Origin: Rickettsiales bacterium
GTDB lineage: Bacteria; Bacteroidota; Bacteroidia; Cytophagales; Cyclobacteriaceae
Assembly (NCBI GenBank): GCA_002729235.1
Contig: PBTY01000022.1
Location: 1 to 64,000 of the forward strand
Direction: 5' to 3'
Length of the DNA: 64,000 nucleotides
The notes beneath the pieces were generated by a model that ran no database searches, was not told the origin of the DNA, and worked only from the letters and a program-made list of their open reading frames with translations. Position 1 is the first letter of the stretch. Every line of letters starts with the position of its first letter. Below, one piece after another: positions 53,301-62,097 of this stretch. Both the position numbers and the translations under genes were made by a program.

Positions 53301-54341
53301 AACCTGATCCTCTACTATCCTTGAAATCTCGTGATATGAGTAGAAATTGCCATTTAAGTTGGTGCGACTAAGTCCATTAGAGGTCACAAACCATAAAACA
53401 CCGGCTCGATCTTCGAAGATTTGCCAAATCACATTGTTGGCGATTGAGAAACTCAGTTTTGGGTTGTGAAATTGCGTGGCAACCTGATTGCTGTTTGGAT
53501 CAAAAATATTCAGCCCAAAATCTGTACCTAACCAAAGTTTACCAAGCTTATCCTCGTATATACATTTGATTACATTATTACTGAACTCTGCCTCTATCTT
53601 CTTTGTAGTATTTACTTCTTGATTTAACTCAAAAAGCCCTACTTCGGTACCTATCCAAAGCTTCTTATTAGAAGTTTTAATGTCAAGGATAAGGAGATTG
53701 CTTGGTCCATTAGAATCTGTTCTTGGTAAGTCGATTTTGATGAATTTACTTTCACCCTGAGGTAGAAGGTTCAGTCCATCGTAAGTTCCAACCCATAAAT
53801 TGGAAAGGGAGTCCTCGTAGATTGTTCGGACAGTGTTGTGACTCAGGAGATTTTCCTGTGAGGAATATTTGGTGAATGACTGTTCTTTTAGGTGGTACTG
53901 TATCAATCCTGAATTGGTCCCAACCCAGAGACTATTTTCTGATTTGGAGAGTGCTCTTACCGCAATATCACCGCCCAGGTCTATCCGTTGGATTTCAAAA
54001 GTTTTTAGATTTAGACGGCACAACCCATGCCACGTACCCACCCATAGATAATCACCATCCGCTAGAAGGGTGCTCAATTCATTGGACGGTAGACTGTTTG
54101 GCGATGCTTCTTTTTTGAAAGTGAGAAATTGTGAGCCGTCAAATCTGGAGAGTCCGCTACCAGTGCCTATCCATATAAAGTCATATTGATCTTGTTCAAT
54201 GCACGCAATAATGTTTGATGACAAGCCATCTCGTACACTTAGGTTTGTGAAGAATGTAGACGTCTCTTGCGCTGAAAGATTCCTCGAAAGTAGGATTCCC
54301 AGAATAAGAAAAGTGGAGTTTATGTAGGTCTTCAATCTCAT
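50310..54341 (-). CDS. Hybrid two-component system regulator (HTCS)
   Basis: One 1343-residue protein holds a whole two-component system: signal peptide (ending NLSAQE), a periplasmic double propeller with repeats such as WVGTWHGLCRL and WIGTEVGLFEL (to about 700), Y_Y_Y (about 710-785), a membrane helix (about 790-812), HisKA (phospho-His in NISHELRTP, about 830), HATPase (DNGIGIS about 990), a receiver (Asp in IISDIMMPVMDG, about 1140; Lys in LTKPFE) and an AraC-type HTH (about 1240-1340: FGVEEISKEVGMSSTHLYRKLKTQTG). All key residues are present. It is divergent from the SusC/SusD galactan locus and most likely controls it. Confidence 0.96.
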   Translation of the reverse strand: MRLKTYINSTFLILGILLSRNLSAQETSTFFTNLSVRDGLSSNIIACIEQDQYDFIWIGTGSGLSRFDGSQFLTFKKEASPNSLPSNELSTLLADGDYLWVGTWHGLCRLNLKTFEIQRIDLGGDIAVRALSKSENSLWVGTNSGLIQYHLKEQSFTKYSSQENLLSHNTVRTIYEDSLSNLWVGTYDGLNLLPQGESKFIKIDLPRTDSNGPSNLLILDIKTSNKKLWIGTEVGLFELNQEVNTTKKIEAEFSNNVIKCIYEDKLGKLWLGTDFGLNIFDPNSNQVATQFHNPKLSFSIANNVIWQIFEDRAGVLWFVTSNGLSRTNLNGNFYSYHEISRIVEDQVIGNQVKTILPGIDGNLWLGTQDGVIRLNDKSEEAVVFDANTNNDRQLLLNNVFALEQDDLGRIWIGSAGGINIWDDEKEQMVEITASKQNGLSSNYIAHFIKSPDGTFWVSAWEGGLFKVSGDLSNPLALHFDAVPGIDGVSEKIVYGDHAIWLIEMDQLYRVDEQTLLKELIPSFTETARNQMIYSLYYSKAGDVWAGTLNGLIQYNTKSQTSKFHKVITGTDVIISSIIEDSEGNIWSTTNTSTQKLTPSGEMIIFPLDKDLPLKSFYYGCASQSKDGHLLFGGDNGYISIDPFKALPNDYIPSTYITSLQINNSKINVGDSLNGHPVLNQDISFTNEIELDYDQRSITLEFSSLHYWQPNMNVYAYQLEGVDNDWKYVSGRKNFAVYSSLQPGSYTFNVKGSNNFGVLSNQIATLSITVHPPLLLSRTFIILYMILAAIATFFGLRFYSARVKLQNELKVAKLQKDHAEELEHTKEQFFTNISHELRTPISLILPPIHEIQQHGKLDDQSRKLIALAEKNSLRLLKLVNQILDFNKLESETLQLKLAQIELVSFSREVFDLFKDQATRHHISFEFKTQLESQTVWVDVEKVETILFNLLSNAFKFTQDGGEIILELYQDTSQFREGALVISVEDNGIGISAEDQKHIFDRFYQAEEGKRLDSSSGIGLTLAAEYVELHHGEITVHSAIGRGTQFKVMLPIGRSHLPVAETSDKPIQLTATRSIYPKTEVNKSYLLDLDTDKPTILLVEDNPDVIDFIRTSLEEKYNFVTATNGAEGLEKANNFLPELIISDIMMPVMDGLEFCKRIKSNPKTSHITLILLTAKSLESNKLEGIRHGADVYLTKPFEIPLLDAHISNLIARKEELTNYIKTEFTTIHDTPDKQENRDTKFLKKVIDLIEVNISDPDFGVEEISKEVGMSSTHLYRKLKTQTGHSAQDIIKKYRVKKASLLLKNNEGNVSETMYKVGFSSASYFSKCFKAEFGITPKEYQKQKNP

Positions 54342-54558
54342 AGAGATGAATCACGAAAATTTAAAAATACAGTGTTCAGTTTCTTCAAATTTGTAAATAA
54401 ATCTTCTTTCTAGTGGTTAAAATGAAGGATTTTCATGGGGATGTATGATTTGTGCTAATCTGTGTAAGATAATTGTCCAACCCTCAACACAGGCACTTTT
54501 ACTTTTATCTACACAATTCAAACCTAAAGTATTGCAACAGATTACCAAATGATGGCTT

Positions 54559-57516
54559 ATGAAAAAGTATACCTTATTAATTACACTTTTCCTGGTAAGT
54601 TGTAGCTGGCTTTTCGCTCAGAGACAAATATCTGGTAAAGTTATTTCTTCAGATGATCAATTCCCTCTACCCGGGGTAACCATTCTGGAGAAGGGAACAA
54701 CCAATGGTACCATCACTGATGTGGAGGGTAATTTTACTATTTCTGTTCCTGAAGATGGAGCTATCCTTTCTTTTTCATTTGTAGGATACCAGACCTATGA
54801 AGTAGAAGTGGGGAGTAGCTCAGTAATAGACGTAACGTTAAAACTTGATCTTACGGAGTTGAACGAAATTGTCGTTATCGGATACGGTCAGGTGGAAAAG
54901 GAAGACCTTACCGGAGCTGTTGCCACGGTAGATTCCAAGGACTTTAACAAAGGAGTTCTTTCTTCTCCTCAAGATTTACTGGTAGGACGAGTAGCTGGGG
55001 TACAAGTGACCACTAACAGTGGTGCGCCGGGAGCTGGAGCCACAATTCGAATTAGAGGGGGATCATCCATCAGTGCTAACAATGACCCGCTGATTGTTAT
55101 TGATGGATTTCCTATAGACAATAGCAATGTGAGTGGAACTTCAAATCCGCTGGCATCTATCAACCCAAATGACATAGAGACATTTACAGTGTTGAAAGAT
55201 GCATCGGCTACTGCTATTTATGGCTCTAGAGCGTCCAATGGTGTTATCATTATCACCACTAAAAAAGGACAAAGTGGGAAACCGAAGTTCAATTATAATG
55301 CTAAAGTGTCGATCGCTCAGCCCATAGAATATGTGGATGTGTTGACTGGAGATGAATATCGGCAGTTGGTTACAGGTCTGTATAATGAGGGATTTAGTGG
55401 AATCAACCAGGATGCGATAGACCTTCTTGGTACAGCCAACACTGATTGGCAAAGTGAGATTTTCCAGACCTCCTTCTCTCATGATCATAATCTCAATGCA
55501 TCGGGAACTGTGGCAGAGATTCCTTTCCGTGTTTCGTATGGATATACTGACCAGCAGGGGATTCTGAAAACCACTTACACCAAGAGACATTCATTTGCGG
55601 TGAATCTGAGCCCAGAGTTTTTCGATAAGTCCCTTAAAGTGAATATCAACGCGAAGCAGACTTTCTCAGAGACCAATTTTGGAGATGAAGGAGCTGTTGG
55701 ATCTGCAGTTGGATTTGATCCTACTCAACCTATATATAGCGGTAACGAAGAATTTGGAGGTTATTTTGCCTTTACGGATGCAGATGGTTTACCAATCACA
55801 TTTGTGAGCAATCCAGTAGCCATGCTGGAGTTGAGAAATAATGTAGCTGACTTGAATCGTTTCATCGGAAATGTTCAGTTGGATTATACTCTACCTTTCT
55901 TCAAAGATCTTAGTGCCAATTTAAATCTCGGTCTTGATAAATCAAATACTGATGGCATTGATGATGCACTTCCTGGCATGACTTGGACCTACAGAGATTA
56001 TACCGGAGGAAATGGGCGATTACTGGATTATACTGCGGAAAACTCTTCTGAATTGTTGGACTTTTATTTGGCCTATAAAAAGAAAGTTGGAGTACATGAT
56101 GTTCAGTTTACCACAGGTTACTCGTGGCAACACTTCTCCAGGGAGGGTTCCACTTATGACAGAAATGGAGATGAGACACAAGTCCGTCAGAATACGCAGT
56201 TTAAAAATGAGAACTATCTGATCTCCTTCTTTGGAAGATTGAATTATGTTCTGGCGAATAAATATTTAGTTACAGCTACACTTAGGAACGATGGTTCTTC
56301 CCGTTTTATAGGGGATAATCAATGGGGACTTTTTCCTTCACTTGCTCTTGGTTGGAAAATTAACCAGGAAGCATTTATGTCTGGGGCATCGATTGTTTCT
56401 GACTTGAAGCTGCGAGCAGGATATGGGATCACTGGTCAACAAGATGTAACGGATAATCAATACCCTGCACTTCCGGTTTACAGGGAAAGCACGGGTGGTG
56501 CTTCTTATCAGTTTGGTGATGAGTTCGTCTCAACACTAAGGCCTGACCCATATGATGCTAATATCAAATGGGAAGAAACCACGACTGTTAATGTAGGGTT
56601 GGATTTTGGGTTCTTGAAAGATCGAATCTACGGGTCAGTGGAAGTTTATCAAAGGAACACTACAGACTTGATCAACAGAATACCAATTGCTGGCGGAAGC
56701 AACTTCTCTAACTATTTGGTGACCAACGTTGGTAACATGGAAAACAAAGGTTTTGAGGTGACTTTATCTGGGGTACCTATTTCTACTACAGATTTTACCT
56801 GGAATGCCGGTGTGAATATCACTCGAAATATCAATGAAATCACCAAGCTAACTAAAACTGATGATCCTGATTATCAGGGGGTAGCCGTTGGTGGAATAAG
56901 TGGTGGTGTGGGTAACAATGTGCAGATCCATACTGTGGGATATCCAGCTAATTCTTTTTATGTGTTCCAGCAGGTCTATGATAGCAATGGTGATCCAATT
57001 GAGGGATTATATGTAAATAAATCTGGTGAATCTGGAGAAGTGATCAGTAATGAGTTGAACAAATACCATTATAAAAGCCCTGCTCCAGATATGTTGATAG
57101 GGATTAACTCTCGGGCAAATTACCAACAGTTTGATTTCTCATTCTCAGGTAGATTCAGCATCAACAACTATGTCTACAACAATGTCCAGTCTGGAGCAAC
57201 ACTTTCTGGATTATATGTGAGCACAGGATACTTCACCAACATCAATGCTGCCTCAGCAGAAAGAGGGTTTACCAATCCTCAGTACTGGTCAGATATGTTC
57301 ATTGAAAATGCTTCATTCTTCAAAATGGACAACATCAGTCTTGGATATACTTTCTCCAACCTTGGTGCCCTGGAAGCAAGGATCAGTGCAACTGTACAGA
57401 ATGCATTCATCATTACCAATTATACGGGTATAGATCCAGAGGTGAGTGGAGGTATAGATAACAATATCTATCCAAGACCTAGAACATTCCTATTAGGTGT
57501 AAATCTGAATTTCTAA
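54559..57516 (+). CDS. SusC/RagA-type TonB-dependent transporter (galactan locus)
   Basis: 985 residues, with a signal peptide (ending WLFAQ), a CarboxypepD-like domain (GKVISSDDQFPLPGVTILEKG), the SusC signature near LNEIVVIGYGQVEKEDLTGAV, plug (DPLIVIDGFPIDN, TVLKDASATAIYGSRAS) and barrel ending GVNLNF. susD follows at once. With GH53 and a GH2 enzyme downstream, the imported sugar should be galacto-oligosaccharides from pectic galactan. Compared with the first SusC it lacks about 65 residues, mainly in the N-terminus and loops. Confidence 0.96.
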   Translation: MKKYTLLITLFLVSCSWLFAQRQISGKVISSDDQFPLPGVTILEKGTTNGTITDVEGNFTISVPEDGAILSFSFVGYQTYEVEVGSSSVIDVTLKLDLTELNEIVVIGYGQVEKEDLTGAVATVDSKDFNKGVLSSPQDLLVGRVAGVQVTTNSGAPGAGATIRIRGGSSISANNDPLIVIDGFPIDNSNVSGTSNPLASINPNDIETFTVLKDASATAIYGSRASNGVIIITTKKGQSGKPKFNYNAKVSIAQPIEYVDVLTGDEYRQLVTGLYNEGFSGINQDAIDLLGTANTDWQSEIFQTSFSHDHNLNASGTVAEIPFRVSYGYTDQQGILKTTYTKRHSFAVNLSPEFFDKSLKVNINAKQTFSETNFGDEGAVGSAVGFDPTQPIYSGNEEFGGYFAFTDADGLPITFVSNPVAMLELRNNVADLNRFIGNVQLDYTLPFFKDLSANLNLGLDKSNTDGIDDALPGMTWTYRDYTGGNGRLLDYTAENSSELLDFYLAYKKKVGVHDVQFTTGYSWQHFSREGSTYDRNGDETQVRQNTQFKNENYLISFFGRLNYVLANKYLVTATLRNDGSSRFIGDNQWGLFPSLALGWKINQEAFMSGASIVSDLKLRAGYGITGQQDVTDNQYPALPVYRESTGGASYQFGDEFVSTLRPDPYDANIKWEETTTVNVGLDFGFLKDRIYGSVEVYQRNTTDLINRIPIAGGSNFSNYLVTNVGNMENKGFEVTLSGVPISTTDFTWNAGVNITRNINEITKLTKTDDPDYQGVAVGGISGGVGNNVQIHTVGYPANSFYVFQQVYDSNGDPIEGLYVNKSGESGEVISNELNKYHYKSPAPDMLIGINSRANYQQFDFSFSGRFSINNYVYNNVQSGATLSGLYVSTGYFTNINAASAERGFTNPQYWSDMFIENASFFKMDNISLGYTFSNLGALEARISATVQNAFIITNYTGIDPEVSGGIDNNIYPRPRTFLLGVNLNF

Positions 57517-57535
57517 TCCAAAAGTGAAACGAATC

Positions 57536-59089
57536 ATGAAAAAATATATCATACAAATAGTGTTGGTTTTCACGCTCATTTCCCTTTCGGGGTGTTTGAA
57601 TGACTTGGATGTGGAGCCAATAGATCCAAATTTGATTACATCTGCCAATGTTTATGAAACAGTAGATGATTATAAAAAAGGTCTTGCTAAGCTTTATGCA
57701 ACTTTTGCATTGAGTGGGCAGCAAGGTCCTGCAGGTCAGCCGGACATTGAAGGTATCGATGAGGGTTTTGGAAACTACCTGAGACAATACTGGAATTGTC
57801 AGGAGTTGACAACCGATGAAGCCGTTCTCTCATGGAATGACGCTACCATCAAAGACTTTCATTGGCATACCTGGACAGCTACTGACGTATTTATTGCAGC
57901 CATGTACTCTCGAATAATGTACTCCGTAGCTTTATGTAATGAGTACATCCGAGCGACGGCAGGGAATGATGATCCTGATATTTCGAAATTCCATGCGGAG
58001 GCTCGGTTCTTAAGAGCGCTGGCATATTATCATGCCATCGATATGTTTGGCAACCCATCGTTTGTGACTGAGGAGGATTTACCTGGAGCATTTTTCCCTG
58101 AGCAAATACAGCGAGCAGACTTGTTTACTTACATAGAATCCGAGCTGATCGATATCGAAGATGATATGGGAGATCCACAGTTCGAGTATGGAAGAGCAGA
58201 TAAAGCAGCATCCTGGATGGTGCTGGCCAAACTATACTTAAATGCCGAGGTATATATCAACACACCAAAATACACGGAGGCTATAGCAGTTTTGGATAAG
58301 ATCAACAATTCTGCTTACAGTTTGGCCCCTGATTACATGCACAATTTTGTAGCGGACAATCAGACTAGCCCGGAGATGATTTTGCCGATTACTTATGATG
58401 GTATCAATACACAAACTTATGGTGGTATGGTGTACTTACTCCATGCACAGATTGGAGGTTCCATGCCTACTTATGATTTGATGGGGACAGGAGAGGCCTG
58501 GGCAGGTTTGAGAACTACTTCAGCGCTGGTCAACAAGTTTGATATGGATAATGACGGCAGAGCATTATTCTGGACCGATGGACAGTCTCTGGAAATCAAT
58601 GACATTGGGTTGTTTACTGATGGATATGCCATTACTAAGTTCCGAAATAGAAAACTAGATGGTACGCCATCTGACTCTGATCAACCAGTGATGGTTGATA
58701 CCGATTGGCCAATGTTCAGACTTGCTGATGCTTACCTGATGTATGCAGAAGCAGTACTAAGAGGAGGAACTGGAGGATCTATTGCTCAGGCATTGACCTA
58801 TGTGAATGCTTTGAGAGAAAGAGCTTATGGAGATGGGTCGGGTAATATCACTTCTGGTCAACTTACATTGGATTTTATTCTGGATGAACGCGCTCGTGAA
58901 CTGTTTTGGGAAGGCCATCGCAGAACAGATTTGATTCGATTTGGAGTGTTTACAGGTAGTGACTATTTGTGGCCATGGAAAGGAAATGTGAAAGAAGGTG
59001 CGTCATCTGCCGGTCATAGGGATCTTTTCCCAATCCCAAGTACAGAAATAGGAGCCAATCCTAACCTTAAACAAAACACAGATTATTGA
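57536..59089 (+). CDS. SusD/RagB-family lipoprotein (galactan locus)
   Basis: A 517-residue surface lipoprotein starting at ATG 57536 (MKKYIIQ); an in-frame GTG four codons earlier is less likely. The lipobox is ISLSGC, followed by the usual NDLDVEPIDP. Family marks: FHAEARFLRALAYYHAIDMFG, ADKAASWMVLAKLYLNAE, MFRLADAYLMYAEAVLRGG and DERARELFWEGHRRTDLIRFG. It captures the glycan for the neighbouring SusC. The GNP-like segment FGNPSFVTEED precedes the ligand-contact region. Confidence 0.95.
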   Translation: MKKYIIQIVLVFTLISLSGCLNDLDVEPIDPNLITSANVYETVDDYKKGLAKLYATFALSGQQGPAGQPDIEGIDEGFGNYLRQYWNCQELTTDEAVLSWNDATIKDFHWHTWTATDVFIAAMYSRIMYSVALCNEYIRATAGNDDPDISKFHAEARFLRALAYYHAIDMFGNPSFVTEEDLPGAFFPEQIQRADLFTYIESELIDIEDDMGDPQFEYGRADKAASWMVLAKLYLNAEVYINTPKYTEAIAVLDKINNSAYSLAPDYMHNFVADNQTSPEMILPITYDGINTQTYGGMVYLLHAQIGGSMPTYDLMGTGEAWAGLRTTSALVNKFDMDNDGRALFWTDGQSLEINDIGLFTDGYAITKFRNRKLDGTPSDSDQPVMVDTDWPMFRLADAYLMYAEAVLRGGTGGSIAQALTYVNALRERAYGDGSGNITSGQLTLDFILDERARELFWEGHRRTDLIRFGVFTGSDYLWPWKGNVKEGASSAGHRDLFPIPSTEIGANPNLKQNTDY

Positions 59090-59106
59090 TTTAACCCAAT
59101 TAGATT

Positions 59107-60825
59107 ATGAAACTGATTAATTATATAAAAGCATTTGTCTTGCTTTTGGTGACATCAATCATTGGGATGTCCTGTGAGGAAGACTTTGAAAAAATTACTC
59201 TCAAGGAAGAAGTTACAGCCAATACGTTAGCTAACACTTCCTCAGATAACTATGTATTTACGTTTGATACCAGGTCAGAGGTCTTCAATGCGTTTACCTG
59301 GGATGCTCCAGATTATGGATTTGACGCTTCAGTTACTTACACTTTGCAGATGGATCTTGGTACTGGTGATTTTTCTTCGCCAATTACCTTATCCACTACG
59401 CAGGACCTAAGTGCCTCTCCTACAATTCAAGTAGTCAACAACGCATTGCTCGGTTTAGGACTTGATCCGGATGTAGCTGCAGAAGTGAAGTTTCGTGTTC
59501 GTTCTTCTGTCAATACCAATGTGGACCCGATTTATTCCAATGTAGTTTCAACGAGCATTACTCCGTATTTAGCGGTGTTCCCACCGATTTATATCATTGG
59601 AGATGCTCAGGGGTGGGATTTAGGTGCAGCTTTAGAAGTGAGCAGCACAGGCCCGGGTACTTATGAAGCCATTGGGATGTTTGTAAATGGAGGTAAGTTT
59701 AGAATGTTTGCAACGCCTTCTTGGGATGCCGAGCAGTGGGGGTGGAGTTACTTCGAAGGCGGAACTGTTCCTGGAACACTTATAAGCGGAGAAGACAATG
59801 ACTCAAACTTCATCTTTGACGGTACGTCAGGGGTTTATAAGATCGTCATCAATCTGAACTCGAAAACCATCACCATGGAAGAAAGCGAGTTGCCAACTCT
59901 ATATGTCATTGGAGATGGACAGGGATGGAATCTTCAACAGGCTGCCTCTTTGGAATACCTGGGAGGAGGTAAATATGAAGGAACAGCAGTCCTTCAAAAA
60001 GATGGATATTTCAGATTCTTTGAAAAAGCAGATTGGGGAGCCACCCAATATGGATTTGGTTTCTTTGCAGATGGGACTTTACCAGAAACATTTACTCAGG
60101 CTGGTGATAATGACGACAACTTCATTTTCGCTGGAGAAACCGCGGAGTATTTGGTGACAGTGGATCTGGATGATTTCACGGTGGCTATTGAAGTTGCTTC
60201 AGCATATCCTACATCACTATACCTTGTTGGAGATGATCAAGGTTGGAACTTTGGTAATTCACCAACATTCACTGATTTGGGAGGTGGTACTTTTGAAGCC
60301 ACAGCCGACTTCACTAATGGATCAACTTTCCGCTTCTTTGAAGAGGTAGACAATTGGTCAGACGATTACAATTATGATTATTTCACTGATGTGGATAGCG
60401 ATTTGGGAGCTGTTGGTGATGGAGATGGTAATTTCTCTTTTGTGGCGGAGACCGGAAAATACACCATTACTGTATCTTTCAGTGAAAAGTCAGTTAATGT
60501 AGAGCCTTATTCTCCTTATCCATCAGCTGTCTATCTGGTCGGGGATGACCAGGGTTGGTCCTTTGGTAGCTCTCCAAACTTTACTGATTTAGGAAATGGA
60601 GTTTTCGAAGCAACTGATGTGACATTTACCAATGGATCTATTTTTAGATTCTTTGAAGAAGTAGATAACTGGTCTGATTCTTACGGTGGTAGTTATTTTA
60701 CTGGAGGGTTGGATGAATTGGTTACAGCTGCTAACGATAATGACGACAATATCAGCTTTACCGGAACCACAGGTACCTATAAGGTGACAATTGATTTTGA
60801 GAATAAATCGCTTTCATTAGAATAA
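59107..60825 (+). CDS. SusE/SusF-like protein with four tandem binding modules
   Basis: A 572-residue surface lipoprotein (lipobox SIIGMSC, followed by EEDFEK). Residues about 25-155 form a SusE-type Ig-like domain (FNAFTWDAPDYG, YTLQMDLGTGDF). Four repeats of about 104 residues follow (about 159, 263, 367 and 472 to the end), each beginning with an IGDGQGW or VGDDQGW motif and holding FRFFE and F-x-G-x-T-G/A-x-Y. Repeats 3 and 4 are nearly alike (FTNGSTFRFFEEVDNWSD), so they arose by recent duplication. SusE/F modules bind glycan; here galactan is inferred. Confidence 0.85.
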   Translation: MKLINYIKAFVLLLVTSIIGMSCEEDFEKITLKEEVTANTLANTSSDNYVFTFDTRSEVFNAFTWDAPDYGFDASVTYTLQMDLGTGDFSSPITLSTTQDLSASPTIQVVNNALLGLGLDPDVAAEVKFRVRSSVNTNVDPIYSNVVSTSITPYLAVFPPIYIIGDAQGWDLGAALEVSSTGPGTYEAIGMFVNGGKFRMFATPSWDAEQWGWSYFEGGTVPGTLISGEDNDSNFIFDGTSGVYKIVINLNSKTITMEESELPTLYVIGDGQGWNLQQAASLEYLGGGKYEGTAVLQKDGYFRFFEKADWGATQYGFGFFADGTLPETFTQAGDNDDNFIFAGETAEYLVTVDLDDFTVAIEVASAYPTSLYLVGDDQGWNFGNSPTFTDLGGGTFEATADFTNGSTFRFFEEVDNWSDDYNYDYFTDVDSDLGAVGDGDGNFSFVAETGKYTITVSFSEKSVNVEPYSPYPSAVYLVGDDQGWSFGSSPNFTDLGNGVFEATDVTFTNGSIFRFFEEVDNWSDSYGGSYFTGGLDELVTAANDNDDNISFTGTTGTYKVTIDFENKSLSLE

Positions 60826-60839
60826 ATCAAAGGTTAAGC

Positions 60840-60877
60840 AGACTCGGAGGTGCATTTAAGGTATTTCCGAGTCTTTA
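60840..60877 (+). terminator. Hairpin between SusE-like and GH53 genes
   Basis: AGACTCGGA / TCCGAGTCT (60840-60848, 60866-60874), 9 bp with a 17-base loop, followed by TTAAAA. It may attenuate transcription into the enzyme genes. Confidence 0.65.
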
Positions 60878-60894
60878 AAACTCAACTTACATAA

Positions 60895-62097
60895 ATGACA
60901 AATCGGCAAATGTTATATTCATTGATATTCTCCTTTCTTGTATTGATCGCTTGTGAAGATGAGCCAAGAAGAGGTGTGGATCCTGATGACAAAGAGGAGG
61001 AGGTGACTGTAGACAAGTTCTATTTTGGAGCTGACCTTTCCTATGTCAATCAGATATTGGATCATGGAGGGGTATACAAGGAAGCAGCAGATGAGAAATC
61101 ACCCTATGAAATTTTTGCCGATCATGGGACTAACTTGGCCAGATTTAGGTTGTGGCACAATCCTGTTTGGACCAAAGAAGTCTATGAAAACGGCACTCAA
61201 CTATACAATGATCTCTATGATGTTGAGAAGTCCATTCGTCTTGCAAAAGCGGAAGGGATGGATGTGTTGTTGGATTTTCATTATTCTGATGATTGGGCAG
61301 ATCCAGCTAAGCAACATGTTCCTGCCGCGTGGGTAAATATTACAGATATTGAGGTATTGGCCGATTCGATTTACAACTATACTTTTTCGGTTTTGAGCTA
61401 TCTGGATGATAAAGGATTGATGCCTGAGATGGTCCAAATAGGTAATGAGACCAATTGTGGAATGATGCTTTCTGGTGGGAATGATGCTTTTCCTGAGATG
61501 AATGTATGTGAGTCTGGATGGTCGAATATGGGTATAGTCGTAAAAGCCGCAATCAAAGCAGTAAAAGCCGCTGCAGAAAATTCAACTGTGGATACTAAGA
61601 TTGCTTTTCACGTTGCAGACCCAGTCAATGTGGAATGGTGGTTTGATAAGTTAATGGAGCAGACGACTGATTTTGATTTTGTAGGGATATCCTACTATCC
61701 ACTTTGGCACACTGGAGTTTCATTTAACCAACTGGAGGATCGAATCAAAGGATTCAAAGAGCGATTCAATAAAGAGATTATTATTCTAGAGACGGCTTAT
61801 CCATGGACCACAAATGGGGCCGATGATTACAACAATCTTTTTGGTGGAGAGTCACCCATTTCAGGATATCCGTACACTCTTGAAGGTCAAACCAGTTTTT
61901 TGGTTGAGCTAACACAAAAGCTCGTGGATGCTGGTGCTTCTGGAGTCGTGTATTGGGAGCCTGCATGGATTTCTTCACAAATGAAGGATCAGTGGGGAAC
62001 AGGTTCTTCGTGGGAAAACAACACTTTTTTTGATTTTGAAGGAAATGTCATGACCAACATTGACTTCATGACTTACGACTATAGTTCAAATGAATAG
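60895..62097 (+). CDS. GH53 family arabinogalactan endo-beta-1,4-galactanase
   Basis: The 400-residue lipoprotein (lipobox LVLIAC, then EDEPRR) cuts beta-1,4-galactan, as in type I arabinogalactan side chains of pectin. The barrel carries the GH53 marks FYFGADLSYVNQILDHGG, TNLARFRLWHNPVW, LLDFHYSDDWADPAKQ, the acid/base Glu in VQIGNETNCGM, GISYYPLWH and the nucleophile Glu in IIILETAYPW. The surface-export type acidic/basic tail after the lipid Cys suggests it works on the cell surface, releasing oligomers for SusC/D. The GH2 gene start overlaps its last 8 bases. Confidence 0.93.
   Translation: MTNRQMLYSLIFSFLVLIACEDEPRRGVDPDDKEEEVTVDKFYFGADLSYVNQILDHGGVYKEAADEKSPYEIFADHGTNLARFRLWHNPVWTKEVYENGTQLYNDLYDVEKSIRLAKAEGMDVLLDFHYSDDWADPAKQHVPAAWVNITDIEVLADSIYNYTFSVLSYLDDKGLMPEMVQIGNETNCGMMLSGGNDAFPEMNVCESGWSNMGIVVKAAIKAVKAAAENSTVDTKIAFHVADPVNVEWWFDKLMEQTTDFDFVGISYYPLWHTGVSFNQLEDRIKGFKERFNKEIIILETAYPWTTNGADDYNNLFGGESPISGYPYTLEGQTSFLVELTQKLVDAGASGVVYWEPAWISSQMKDQWGTGSSWENNTFFDFEGNVMTNIDFMTYDYSSNE

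Noticed and set aside
55141-55590. 149-codon minus-strand frame inside the second SusC gene
   Set aside because: It is antisense to a conserved plug region and has no known motif.
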